DNA from: Parietichytrium sp. I65-24A
Lineage: Eukaryota; Sar; Bigyra; Thraustochytrida; Thraustochytriidae
Length of the DNA: 64,000 nucleotides
Assembly: GCA_012862575.1 (NCBI GenBank)
Contig: BLSF01000005.1
Span: 806,001-870,000 of the forward strand
Direction of reading: 5' to 3'
Position 1 is the stretch's first letter; every line of letters starts with the position of its first letter. The notes under the pieces were generated by a model, which saw only the letters and a list, made by a program, of their open reading frames with translations, was not told the DNA's origin and made no database searches. Below, one piece after another: positions 54,101 through 62,600 of the stretch. Position numbers and translations under genes: made by a program.

Positions 54101-54660
54101 ACGTGCCTGCCCAAAGCGGCCCAAGCGTGACGGGAGATGGCGACGCTTCCGGCCAGCCTCGCGCACTGAGCAAACCGCCCCATGCAACAAGAGGTGGAGT
54201 ATTTGGCGGCCTTTCAGCGTCATATTCTTTGTGCGGCCTAGCATCGCAGGTCAAGGCTCCTGGGGATGCGACATACCTCAAGGCGGTGCACACAGGGCAA
54301 CAAACGCACGACGAATTCTTGAAATTGCTTGGCCTCTTGATACAAAATCTGGAGGATATCTCGCAGTGTATCATCGAAACTTCGCTTGAAAAGCAGCGGC
54401 AATCTACGGAAACGTTGCAATTTGGGGGCGATCTCATCGTTGACATGTTTGCAGATGACGTTTCGCTCTTGTCAAAACTTGTGCCGTCGGTACTGAGAAC
54501 AGTCGAGAAGATTAATCAGAGTATGGCGGACCCTTTAGCCAAACAAGCTGACACTGATTCAGACAAGTCTGCTCTGTCGCCAACAGTGGAAGATCTCCTT
54601 GCGCACATTGCACTTGCTCGGAACCCATCATCGCAAGCGAATGAAGGGTCGGCAAAGTGA
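51130..54660 (+). CDS. Large PH-domain protein, possibly with a divergent TBC-type region
   Basis: 1176 aa from ATG 51130, just after the N-joined duplication. The start 'MIFWEGWLVVANAESNKWRK' with 'RLFRVRDNKLEYLD' is the first strands of a PH domain, split by a long Ser-rich insert (about 60-140) before 'LEEDVMGFVVL' and 'IKKLLLVIERAVAR'. A second PH-like domain lies at about 235-370 ('CILAGWISTPGTINWNRRYA', 'SLLIFKDP'). From about 415, 'LRQLCYAGLPPRIRPAIWSG' resembles the first motif of TBC Rab-GAP domains, but the catalytic R and Q fingers are not evident. The last 700 residues are helical. It probably acts in membrane traffic. The upstream region is not reliable in this assembly, so the true start could be earlier. 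Its 3' end is 39 bases from that of the next gene. Confidence 0.65.
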   Translation: MIFWEGWLVVANAESNKWRKRLFRVRDNKLEYLDGGENAATGSEVSVGIESLREGSALGNAFNSGLAFLSGNASNLATSPRQRSRQTSSATDNSSPQRHNPIGRSNSNSSSSSTRELGTLAAEDEYDARPSAADLQQREEDRNVAKEVQVAPRAWVNLEEDVMGFVVLGKNDEPIPALRQIICSSSAKHTAMHQGLTKFLFLGKPGRPTFRLALEGNSKTDIKKLLLVIERAVARTQCILAGWISTPGTINWNRRYALVFSNGSLLIFKDPSLDSLRRDMWIGDEACSVQPLKPVPLAESPEESALLETLSKSYSSSKSYVEGITIRVQHPSISDRKGYLMSIERLNDQESNTAHLSRFREWVRVLAATNSTVLRQQQQLRSAEGYFSAVQTIWDQLRGSEDSHRALVEIIHNGLFLPSPSLRQLCYAGLPPRIRPAIWSGIVQKAVRSTSGFGSRAKHSQSSSMAKSPFPSSLRTRVGPATHEEGSQNWIGTALESLGYPSPLVRVMVQFSAKRPNVGLSEEMLSAVNLILKTLSDAKAKEVEAASITDLLFGEALLEYHLDSTGGKQFLDDVIAKTTQFQVSGWNLAIESKAPPARDRTSPTPPLFEPTTRFSGGLSLYIDAQLVLDLVKQLFPSLSDEHLASTRMIVACWMRSLFTKRVPFTASTSRRILDTLVLHLSEDEHAAPYNACVRISVSIIAAHAELLSSAATFQEWEHVLCHTNDESAHGKEWSDILADLIIFKSTRDRRIAKCCSWAALKDRRSALWNLSELRARERLVLVNQWLAIMRSLIDVNDSIIASMNRLNEGALNHERQAVMSYVLPVHQATVRLQSALRDLEEVLNLSKNTLLNMTSRSSCAPSLNSMLLEDLIDQASLSSSISVQMGGQVAINSFLVVKVLCSIISLGWELSSAARKALSTSDAHVLRNLTLYARCVSRVDHQTSRADASIKARDSFEVLPGEKSLSVDDQKPGEFMRGSSGSNNTNPLARNVPAQSGPSVTGDGDASGQPRALSKPPHATRGGVFGGLSASYSLCGLASQVKAPGDATYLKAVHTGQQTHDEFLKLLGLLIQNLEDISQCIIETSLEKQRQSTETLQFGGDLIVDMFADDVSLLSKLVPSVLRTVEKINQSMADPLAKQADTDSDKSALSPTVEDLLAHIALARNPSSQANEGSAK

Positions 54661-54699
54661 TCAACGCCAAACGTATAGGTTGAAAGAAGAAGTATTTAT

Positions 54700-57414
54700 T
54701 CATTCTTGGTATTTCAAAATTCGAAGAGATGCTGTTGCGCTCGCGCGTCGCCTGTAAAACATAAACGAGACGTTCTTATTGTACTGCATGGAGAGCCTAC
54801 GACGCTCAGGCTTCGACAACATAGCAGGCCTCATTGACCGTTTTGAGCCACATCTTACCTCCTGTAATTTGGTCTTTGGTTGAAATGCTTTCAGCGGCCA
54901 CTCCACCACGAAGGAGGTCTGCTGCTCTACGGATTCTTCGCGGAGAAATGATTCACAATAAAGAGACTTCGTTCCCTCGAAGTCTTGGACTGGGTTGTCA
55001 AGAACCCGAAACACATCGACAACTTTCGAGGTACCTTGGGCCTGAAATATCTTGAGAAACCCACACGCACCTACCTCTTGCAACCAGCCAGGCAGGGCGT
55101 CACGGGGGAACAGAGAGCAAGACGAGCACTCTTCGTCAGCCTCTTGCTGATCTGCCACTCTTCCAACTTGCTCGTTTGAAGCTCTTGGCAATACTTTGAT
55201 AGACAGGACAGCTACATCGGCCCTCGCAACGCGAACACATTCCATTTCTACGACGGGAAATCTCTCGGAAATAGGAAACTTTTCGTTCTGCCATTCCAGC
55301 GTTGGCTCATACTCGCTGTAATCCTCATCCACAGGCTTTACAAAGTCACTGAGCTGCACGCGGACCGAAGGCTTAGATTCTGGTTCATGAGCCAGCACTT
55401 CAAGTAGCTCTGTAACTTTCGCGTTCAGCCATGGACCGCCTGGCTCTTTAAATAGATAAACAAGACATGACATGCCTACATATGCGTCCGCAAAGTCAAC
55501 CTTCTTTAACTCTTGCTCAGATTTTTCGTTTTGTGGAACAGACGGAATCTTAGAATGACACCCCAGAGCCTCCCCTTTGACTGCCAACTCGGCTCTCATG
55601 GCCCAGATTGACGAGAATCCATTCACCTGGACCAAGCACTCCGTGTCGGAGGAAACAGACATGTACACAAGTTTTTCCAACGTGCCATCTCGGCAAAGAG
55701 GGTTATACAGGCATTTCTTGTGATCAAATGCAAGCTCCTGCAAGGTGCTATTTTTTACGAGCCCTTTGATCAACTTTCGACACCCATCGAGCCCGAAACC
55801 GCAGTTTTCGAGGTCTAAACTTTCCAGCGACGTGTTGGAAGCGATAGCCGTAGCAAGCTTTGAACATGCCTCCTCTTCGATTCGCGTGTTCCCTCCGAGG
55901 TGCAACGATCGCAGAGTGCACTCGGGATGTGAGATATAAGTTCCGATAGCTTTTGCATCTTGATTGTCCATATTTGTGACACTCAAATCGAGGTGTGTCA
56001 AAGTCTTGCTTGCTGCCAAGTTGTCGAGGAGAGATTTACGACCTGAAGCGCCCAAATTACAGAATCGCAAATTGAGACTGAATAATGTGGAGTAGCGGAG
56101 ATTTTTGCCCAGCGTTGTTGCAATTTCTTCGTGCAGCGGATTGTAGCTCAAGTCGAGGGATTGCAGCACCTTATTTTTCTGAAGCATTGCTGCAAAAGCA
56201 CTGCACAGGTCTCTTTTGATCCCAGCCTCTTGTGTTTCCCCTATACGATTCCTGCAGAGCGACAATCTCTTGACGACGCAAGAATCCTTCTCAAGTGCGT
56301 CGAAGAGCACTGTCGCTGCGCTGGAATCCAGACAATTAGAGCTCAAATCCATTGTAGTGAGGATCGCAAACATGCTTTTCAGCGAGGCGCACTCCGTTAA
56401 ACCGATCCCGCAGTCTTTTAAAGTGATACTCTTTGTGATAGGGGCACATCGCAGTGTCTCTTCAATAATGTTCAGATGATTGCTATCCAGATTTACACCC
56501 GCGAGCTCCAATTCTTCGTGCCCCAAAGTCGAAAGAAATTTCCTGCTCTCTGCAACGTGGCCAAGTCTACATCGCTGAGAATAGATCCAGCAGGCCAGTC
56601 GTCGCTCGGATTCACGGAGGACCTTTTTGTGCCACCTATCCTCGAAAGAGGTCGTTGTCTCCTCGATGCGCCTCTCAGCAGCATCGATACGCGGCTGATA
56701 CAACGCCCTGTTGTTGGCCAGGTCAGAGCTCATGAGGCTCTGGTAGAAGCGCACTTCAGCGGACTGTAATAGCTTGATCATGTCTGCCTCCTCGCACTTG
56801 CCGAAATTCTCAAACACCATTGCCAACGTCGACTCGAACTGCTCTCTGCGCATAATTTCAAACTCTGCGAGCTCACTGCTGAGTCGTTTTCTCCTATCCA
56901 CAAGCTGCAAGAGCGCCTCAGTGCGACTTTGCTCAAAGTGTGCCTTCCACTCCTCCCGAACTTGCGCAGAAATTCTCTGCAGCGCCTCTTCGTTCGCAAG
57001 TTGAGAAAATCCCTCATCCCTAAGCCCAACAAAGTTGTTGGGCAGCACCTCCCGCCTGAGCACGGCCATCTCCAAAGCATGATGAATTACCTTCTGGTCG
57101 TCCTTGTACGCCAGATGCCCACGTGCGCCGAACGTCGGTCCTTTATTCCACGTGTTATTCATCTTGGCGGCAACCGCCCGCCTCTCTTCGTGATCTCGAG
57201 CCCTCTCTTTTGCGGCGACGCTCATGTAACCTTCTGCCCGGGCGCGTTTCTCCATGTCCGACTGCGTGCTACGCTTCTGGTGCCATGCTCGGGCAATGGC
57301 TTCCCGCCGCTCCACCAAGGACATGGTCTCCAAACTCGCAGTCGCACCGCCTGGCTCACACATCTCGCCCGCCTTCACATTCCCGTGCGAGGATGTCATT
57401 CCTCGCGAGTCCAT
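54700..57414 (-). CDS. Coiled-coil and leucine-rich-repeat (ribonuclease-inhibitor type) protein
   Basis: 904 aa from the first in-frame ATG at 57414. Residues 40-280 are charged and helical ('ERREAIARAWHQKRSTQSDM', 'RRKRLSSELAEFEIMRREQF'). About 310-570 hold eight or so RI-type leucine-rich repeats ('LTTMDLSSNCLDSSAATVLF', 'VLQSLDLSYNPLHEEIATTL', 'LTHLDLSVTNMDNQDAKAIG', 'LRSLHLGGNTRIEEEACSKL'). RI-type repeats bind proteins, e.g. in Ran GAP and NLR families, but no catalytic Arg of RanGAP is apparent. The C-terminal 300 residues are unfamiliar ('DAYVGMSCLVYLFKEPGGPW'). A strong donor (GAGGTAAGA at 54859) and acceptor (TTTATGTTTTACAG) frame a 107-nt stretch near the end. Splicing it would run the frame antisense into the neighbouring gene, so the unspliced end is given. 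AATAAA overlaps the stop. Confidence 0.8.
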   Translation of the reverse strand: MDSRGMTSSHGNVKAGEMCEPGGATASLETMSLVERREAIARAWHQKRSTQSDMEKRARAEGYMSVAAKERARDHEERRAVAAKMNNTWNKGPTFGARGHLAYKDDQKVIHHALEMAVLRREVLPNNFVGLRDEGFSQLANEEALQRISAQVREEWKAHFEQSRTEALLQLVDRRKRLSSELAEFEIMRREQFESTLAMVFENFGKCEEADMIKLLQSAEVRFYQSLMSSDLANNRALYQPRIDAAERRIEETTTSFEDRWHKKVLRESERRLACWIYSQRCRLGHVAESRKFLSTLGHEELELAGVNLDSNHLNIIEETLRCAPITKSITLKDCGIGLTECASLKSMFAILTTMDLSSNCLDSSAATVLFDALEKDSCVVKRLSLCRNRIGETQEAGIKRDLCSAFAAMLQKNKVLQSLDLSYNPLHEEIATTLGKNLRYSTLFSLNLRFCNLGASGRKSLLDNLAASKTLTHLDLSVTNMDNQDAKAIGTYISHPECTLRSLHLGGNTRIEEEACSKLATAIASNTSLESLDLENCGFGLDGCRKLIKGLVKNSTLQELAFDHKKCLYNPLCRDGTLEKLVYMSVSSDTECLVQVNGFSSIWAMRAELAVKGEALGCHSKIPSVPQNEKSEQELKKVDFADAYVGMSCLVYLFKEPGGPWLNAKVTELLEVLAHEPESKPSVRVQLSDFVKPVDEDYSEYEPTLEWQNEKFPISERFPVVEMECVRVARADVAVLSIKVLPRASNEQVGRVADQQEADEECSSCSLFPRDALPGWLQEVGACGFLKIFQAQGTSKVVDVFRVLDNPVQDFEGTKSLYCESFLREESVEQQTSFVVEWPLKAFQPKTKLQEVRCGSKRSMRPAMLSKPERRRLSMQYNKNVSFMFYRRRASATASLRILKYQE

Positions 57415-58301
57415 CCCATGCTCGCCGGATGCTCCGACTCCCCGCGACAATGTGTATGGCGATGTTATGAGATCGATCGATGGATGAATGAATGAATCAA
57501 TCGATCGATGGATGGATCGATGGATCGATGGATCAATGGATCAATGGATGGATGCGGGAGCTTGTTCTGTTCGCTCGGACCATGGAAAAAACAAGTCGCG
57601 AGACAGTGCTTCGCGTTTGGAGCTGCAAGTTTGGAGGATCGGGGATGACGGGTAAAGAGTTCCGTGGCTTTGCAGGTTGTTAAGATTCTCCACAAGATGC
57701 GCCTCATTCACTTGCACTTGGCGGAGCTGAGCTGAGAGACCTTCTATGAAATGGTTTATTCTCTCACGGTTGGAGCGCGTTCTGCAAAGTTGGGCAGCAA
57801 CCCATCATCAAAGGCGGTGAGAAAGGTTTTGAGGATCCCCTTACTCATGTTCTTTCCTTCCCAAAAGCAATTGTTTCTCAAAATTCGACCCGAACATCCC
57901 TGTTCCTATTTCATCTTGCGAGCTTTCAAACAACTACTTTGACTCTTTCCGAGCTCGACAACAACAACAACAACAACAACAACAACCAACTTGGACTTGC
58001 CAAAACTCGGTGAATAATAATTGCCTGCGAGATAATTGACAGTGAGTGCGAACTTCCAACTTGGCAAGTTCACGATGGCTTACCGGACACTCTTGATAGA
58101 ACATGACGAAGCTCGCGAACAACACTGCTTCCAATTGAACAAACTGCCCATGTCAATGTCAATGTGTGGACATGTCTGCTTGGGTCTGGTTGTATATGTG
58201 TGGACTCTCACGTGAACACTGGGTCTGTCGGCAAATTGAAAGATATTGAAAGTGTCCTCGCCCGCAATATTAGCCGGAGAGCTCGGACGTTGGCGAGGAA
58301 A
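57415..58301. other. Divergent intergenic between LRR and Fe-ADH-like genes
   Basis: It contains a (GATG)n/(GATC) tract (57470-57552), (CAA)n at about 57959-57985, and TGACAGTGAG at 58037-58046. The Fe-ADH-like frame is open back to an ATG at 58164. Confidence 0.6.
57470..57552. repeat. (GATG/GATC/GAAT)n tetranucleotide tract
   Basis: Imperfect ATCGATGG and GATGGATG units over about 80 bases upstream of the LRR gene. Confidence 0.85.
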
Positions 58302-59498
58302 ATGACCCGGCAAAGTTTGTTAAAGAGCGTGAACGCCGTAGCCAGTGAGCTGGGAAATATTTATAGCCAAGTACACGGAAAGATTGGTTCAAAACGCGTG
58401 TTGTTAGTCAGCTCGGAAGCCGCAAGAGAAGATGCATTCAAAGGGCCATCGGGACTCTCAGTGCCGCCTCGTAACTATGGTGCCGAAATGGCTCAGGCTG
58501 TGCTACAAATGTCAGGTTGGAACGTGAGCACGTTCACTCTTCAGCGGGCAGTAGCTCCGGGCGCCGAGCCCAAGCTGGAGTCTGTTGTGAAGGGCATCGA
58601 ACATGCCAATAGAACGGGGGCGCTCTCCGTTGTATGCGTTGGCGACTACGCCGCCATGAACGTCGGCAAAGCCATCGCCGGACTGGCGCTTGCTTCAGAC
58701 AAGTGCACCAATTTGCTCGATTCTGACTGCTTGGGAAAGGTTGTGTCGCGGAGGCAAGAACGTGAAAAGAGTGTGCGGGGCAATGGCAAATTGCCACTCG
58801 CGTGCATACCTACGCAGTTGGTCGGCGGATGTGAGACCTCTGGGGCTATCAGGTTGATGGATTGGGATAAGGAGACGAGATACTTCATTACTCAAAGTGA
58901 AAGCCACGCAAACTTCATTCCGGACGTTGTGGCATACGACGCTTCGGTGCAAGCGAAAGTGAACAAGAAGCGAGGTTCTTCGAAGGCTCAGGCACAATTC
59001 CTTTTGTCTCATTGCCTGGCTTATGTGATCGAGCTAGGTGACGTTGATGACGCCGCATTGACGATTTTGCGGGACTTGAAAGACGCCGAGGATGCGAGAA
59101 ACCATAAATCTCTAGTCAACTATTTCGAGTGCTTGTCCAGAGCCAGCAATGCGGTAGGCCGCCTAAACCTTCCTTCACAAAATATGCATCTGACCCTCGC
59201 TCAGTGCCTTTGTGACGCCCTGCCTTTGGACGTGCATCGTACATATGCTGCACTCTTGGACGGCAGCTCGAAGCTGTGGTCGTTTAAAGACACCCAGATT
59301 GTCAATGACGCTTTGGAAGCCGTAAATTTTGACAAGTCAATCCTCAATCGCTTCGAAGGTATTGCGGACCAAGGCGTTCCGATTTCAGAGAGTGAGAACC
59401 TTTCGGTTGCTGCGGAGATAGCCGCTGCTCTCACAGGCGCGGACGAGCAAGTGCTCCACGAAATTCTTTCGCTGTCATTGTCTGCCCCCTCCCCCTGA
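58302..59498 (+). CDS. Divergent iron-containing alcohol dehydrogenase-like protein
   Basis: 398 aa from ATG 58302 ('MTRQSLLKSVNAVASELGNI', possibly organelle-targeting); an earlier in-frame ATG at 58164 would add 46 residues. The fold of Fe-ADH/dehydroquinate synthase is suggested by 'ALSVVCVGDYAAMNVGKAIA', aligned with the cofactor loop G-G-G-S-x-x-D-x-A-K, then 'LACIPTQLVGGCETSGAIRL' (usual I-P-T-T-x-G-T-G-S-E), 'FIPDVVAYDASV' and 'LLSHCLAYVIE' (usual D-A-L-x-H-A-I-E). The GGGS loop reads GDYA. Of the four metal ligands (D, H, H, H) the Asp and one His are replaced (L and Q). It may be a pseudoenzyme or have changed chemistry. Single exon; convergent with the HECT gene, 197 bases apart. 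Confidence 0.65.
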   Translation: MTRQSLLKSVNAVASELGNIYSQVHGKIGSKRVLLVSSEAAREDAFKGPSGLSVPPRNYGAEMAQAVLQMSGWNVSTFTLQRAVAPGAEPKLESVVKGIEHANRTGALSVVCVGDYAAMNVGKAIAGLALASDKCTNLLDSDCLGKVVSRRQEREKSVRGNGKLPLACIPTQLVGGCETSGAIRLMDWDKETRYFITQSESHANFIPDVVAYDASVQAKVNKKRGSSKAQAQFLLSHCLAYVIELGDVDDAALTILRDLKDAEDARNHKSLVNYFECLSRASNAVGRLNLPSQNMHLTLAQCLCDALPLDVHRTYAALLDGSSKLWSFKDTQIVNDALEAVNFDKSILNRFEGIADQGVPISESENLSVAAEIAAALTGADEQVLHEILSLSLSAPSP

Positions 59499-59695
59499 AG
59501 AGCCCGAAGAGAACATCGAACGTTTTCTCGTGGCGCACGAGATTGACAACTTGAACAAATATCGTGGTGAGAAGTACATGTCGCAGATTGCTTTCTTTTG
59601 ACACCTGATCTGCGTCTGAACAAATAAATAGAGCTGAAAAAGAGAGCGCGTGTAACCGATCAAAAACTGTTTTATGTAGAAAAATCAGTGTAATT

Positions 59696-62600
59696 TCACA
59701 AGGAAAGCGCCATATTTGTGGTGGACTCTGCAGTCTGATCTGCGTCAATGACACTGCAATTTCGAATAGCAAACAGCAATCTCTCCTTCAAAATTTCCTG
59801 TGCAGATTTGTAATTTTTTTTCGCGAGTCAGCAAACACAGCCTGTCTTGATTTTCGTGGGTTGGGACAAAAGGTGACTTACCTTGGAAGAGAATGCAGGA
59901 AGATCAATCGAGAAGAAGCAGGTGTGCGCAACAGGCAGCCATTTGTCTGGATCCCCAGAGTCCTGTTATCATTTGAAAATGAGGATTCGAGTGAGTGTAA
60001 AGAGAGAGTTGCCAGCAAGCAAGAGAAGATTGAGCAAGATTTTGCGCATGCGACATTCCAGAACTTACCCGCGCCCGCAAATGCGGCCCTATGACAAATG
60101 TATTTCCTTCTTCAGCAGTACTCAGTCTTTCTCTTCCCCATACAAATCGAAGGAATTGAGTTCGATCTTCTGGGGTGAACTCGTTGGCGAGAACGTCCCA
60201 GAAATACCGAATATGAGCATCAGTGATCTTCACTCCTCCCACGTATTTGGTTCTCGAGTGTAAAAACTCAACGTCTACGTCGGCCACACCACAAACAAGA
60301 TTCTCAAGCTCCTGCCAAGTGAACATGGGGAGCAAGCGAGCCGGAACCAGAGGCGCTACGCCTCGTTTCAACGCGCTCACTTGCGACTGACACTCATTCA
60401 GCCGAAAGCTCTCCAGGAGCTGAGCATATTCAATTGCATTGTCAAAGGTAACCTTGCGCTCCTTTCCAAGAGGGCAAAGCTCAACAAGATTCGACATCTT
60501 GTTATTGGAAGCCTGTGCCTCAGAAGTGCCGACACTAACTTGTGCGCCTCCGTTTTCCCCAAGACTGTCGCCCGTCATTTCGTGCGGGGCCATCGATGCC
60601 ATCTTCGCCAAGTCCTGCATTCTTTGGTGGCTGGTAATTTGCATCGATAGGTGATGCAGCAAACACAGCGTCAGGAAATACAGAATCAAACTCCTCCAAC
60701 TTGGCTTTGCGAATGAAGGTCACTTCATGCAGCGCGACTTCGTCTATATAAACGAGGTCTTGACTGGTAAGACTATCTTTGACCAGGGTTTTCCAAACTA
60801 ATGGAGAGACATCAATAGACAAGGTGATCCCGTGCCGCATGCACGCCATTCCAATAAGATTTCCAAGGAATTCAAAAAGCCGCAAATCCACTGGCGAGGT
60901 CAGTGACGGTCGGGGAAGCAACGGCTCGCCTCTTCCTTTCGACATCAGGGGTGGGTGGAACAAGAGCGGAGGACGGCCTTCCCGCAGTTCAGAACACATT
61001 TCAGAAAATAGGTCGCGATAAAGACCACCAACATCGTGCCCGCCTTCGCCTGCAAACCTGACCTTGAAAGATCGGCTCTTTCGCCGCAGAGCGCATAAAG
61101 GAATGTTTTGAATCTGGTTGTATGTTTGCATGAAGAGGGAGTCTTCTGTCAAGCCAATGTCTGCCAATTTCCGGCTCACCGTGATAGTTGCCATGCTAGA
61201 AGATGGCGCATCGCTCCAGGCAGATTCCAACGCCTTCGTCCAAGCATCCAGCTTCGTGGAAAGAAAAATTAGCTTCTTCATTTCCGATCGGGAAAGTTGC
61301 TTCCCAATTCCTCCGGTGGAGTATTGAGGTGTCAAATTTATGAGTGGTAGTACCTCTGTTAGGCTATCGTTGACGCGCTTGAGGACAGCAAATCGGCCTT
61401 TGACAACGTCAAGGCTTTTGACTTGCTGGATCGGAGGATATCCTTCCAAGGACCGCGCGGTGATATCTCGAAATCCCAGCGAGGCTGTGTCGCGGCCAGG
61501 CTGATGCGTGGCAAAGTCGGCCAAGCTGGTCCATCCGCTCAAGTTCCACACTTCGCCAACCTTTTGAAAAAGCTCATCACGCGAGCGGATGCTGTTGCAA
61601 AGGTCTTCGTGTCTCTGCATGATTGCCTCGAAGTCCACTTCCCCCCTCCTTACCCCGTTCATGTGAGCCTGATCCTTGTCTTCGATCAGGTCATCTGTCG
61701 GAGCAGCTTCTTCTTGGAGCCGAATCGGAGGCAATTCGACCCCTGCAGCTTCGTCCACGCTGAAAATTGGTTTTAGGTTATCCAACTCCTGAAAGAATGC
61801 CTCGGAGTCCTCATAGACGGGGGCAAGTGTACGATTCTCCCACTCCCCAGTGAACTGATTTCGCTGCACATAGATGCCGTACCCGAGGGAGTCCACTAGA
61901 GGGCAGAGCAACGCACCATCCAGCGGCAACAGTGCCGAGAGAGCATCCAATTGCTCAAGGGTACAAACTCCAGTGCAGAAAATTCGGTCATACTTGTGCA
62001 ACATGCCTGGAATAGCATGCTTTGGGGGGGGCGGGTCGTCAGGATTCTTTGCATACTTCTTGTACTTCTTGCCAAAGTCTGTAACGGCCCTAGCATGGCT
62101 AAGAAGGTCCCCTGAAAACACGTTTATTGAACCCAGCGGAACGCCAAAGTCTGTCCGTAGAGTATCCGCATTGTGCAAGACGCGTTTTGCAGCCTCCGGG
62201 GAAGCAACAATGCCATGCACCGTTCCCGTGCCATATTGTCTGCACCCGGTGGTGAGCAGTGCTCCCGTAGCGAGGCTCATTCCGTGATCAGCGTCGCATG
62301 CAACGCATAAAAAGTCAGAGTCCTCCTTCACGCCAAGAATTTCGATAAGAATTCCCAAAAAGCAGGCTGACAGGACACTTGCCCCGCGCTCAGAAACGCA
62401 AGGGAGCAAATTGCTTTGCACAACTTGAATAGTCTCCTCCTCATCCTCATTGCCATCTGTTCCCTCCAGAATCACTGCACTGGAGTGATCTTTAAGGGCC
62501 GCGAACGCATTGTATGGCAGGTTCAGAAGAGCAGCCAGAGTTCGCGGCTCGGCGGGAACTTGGTCTTCGCTAATATCAGGGCTGTCGTGATTCATCCAGT

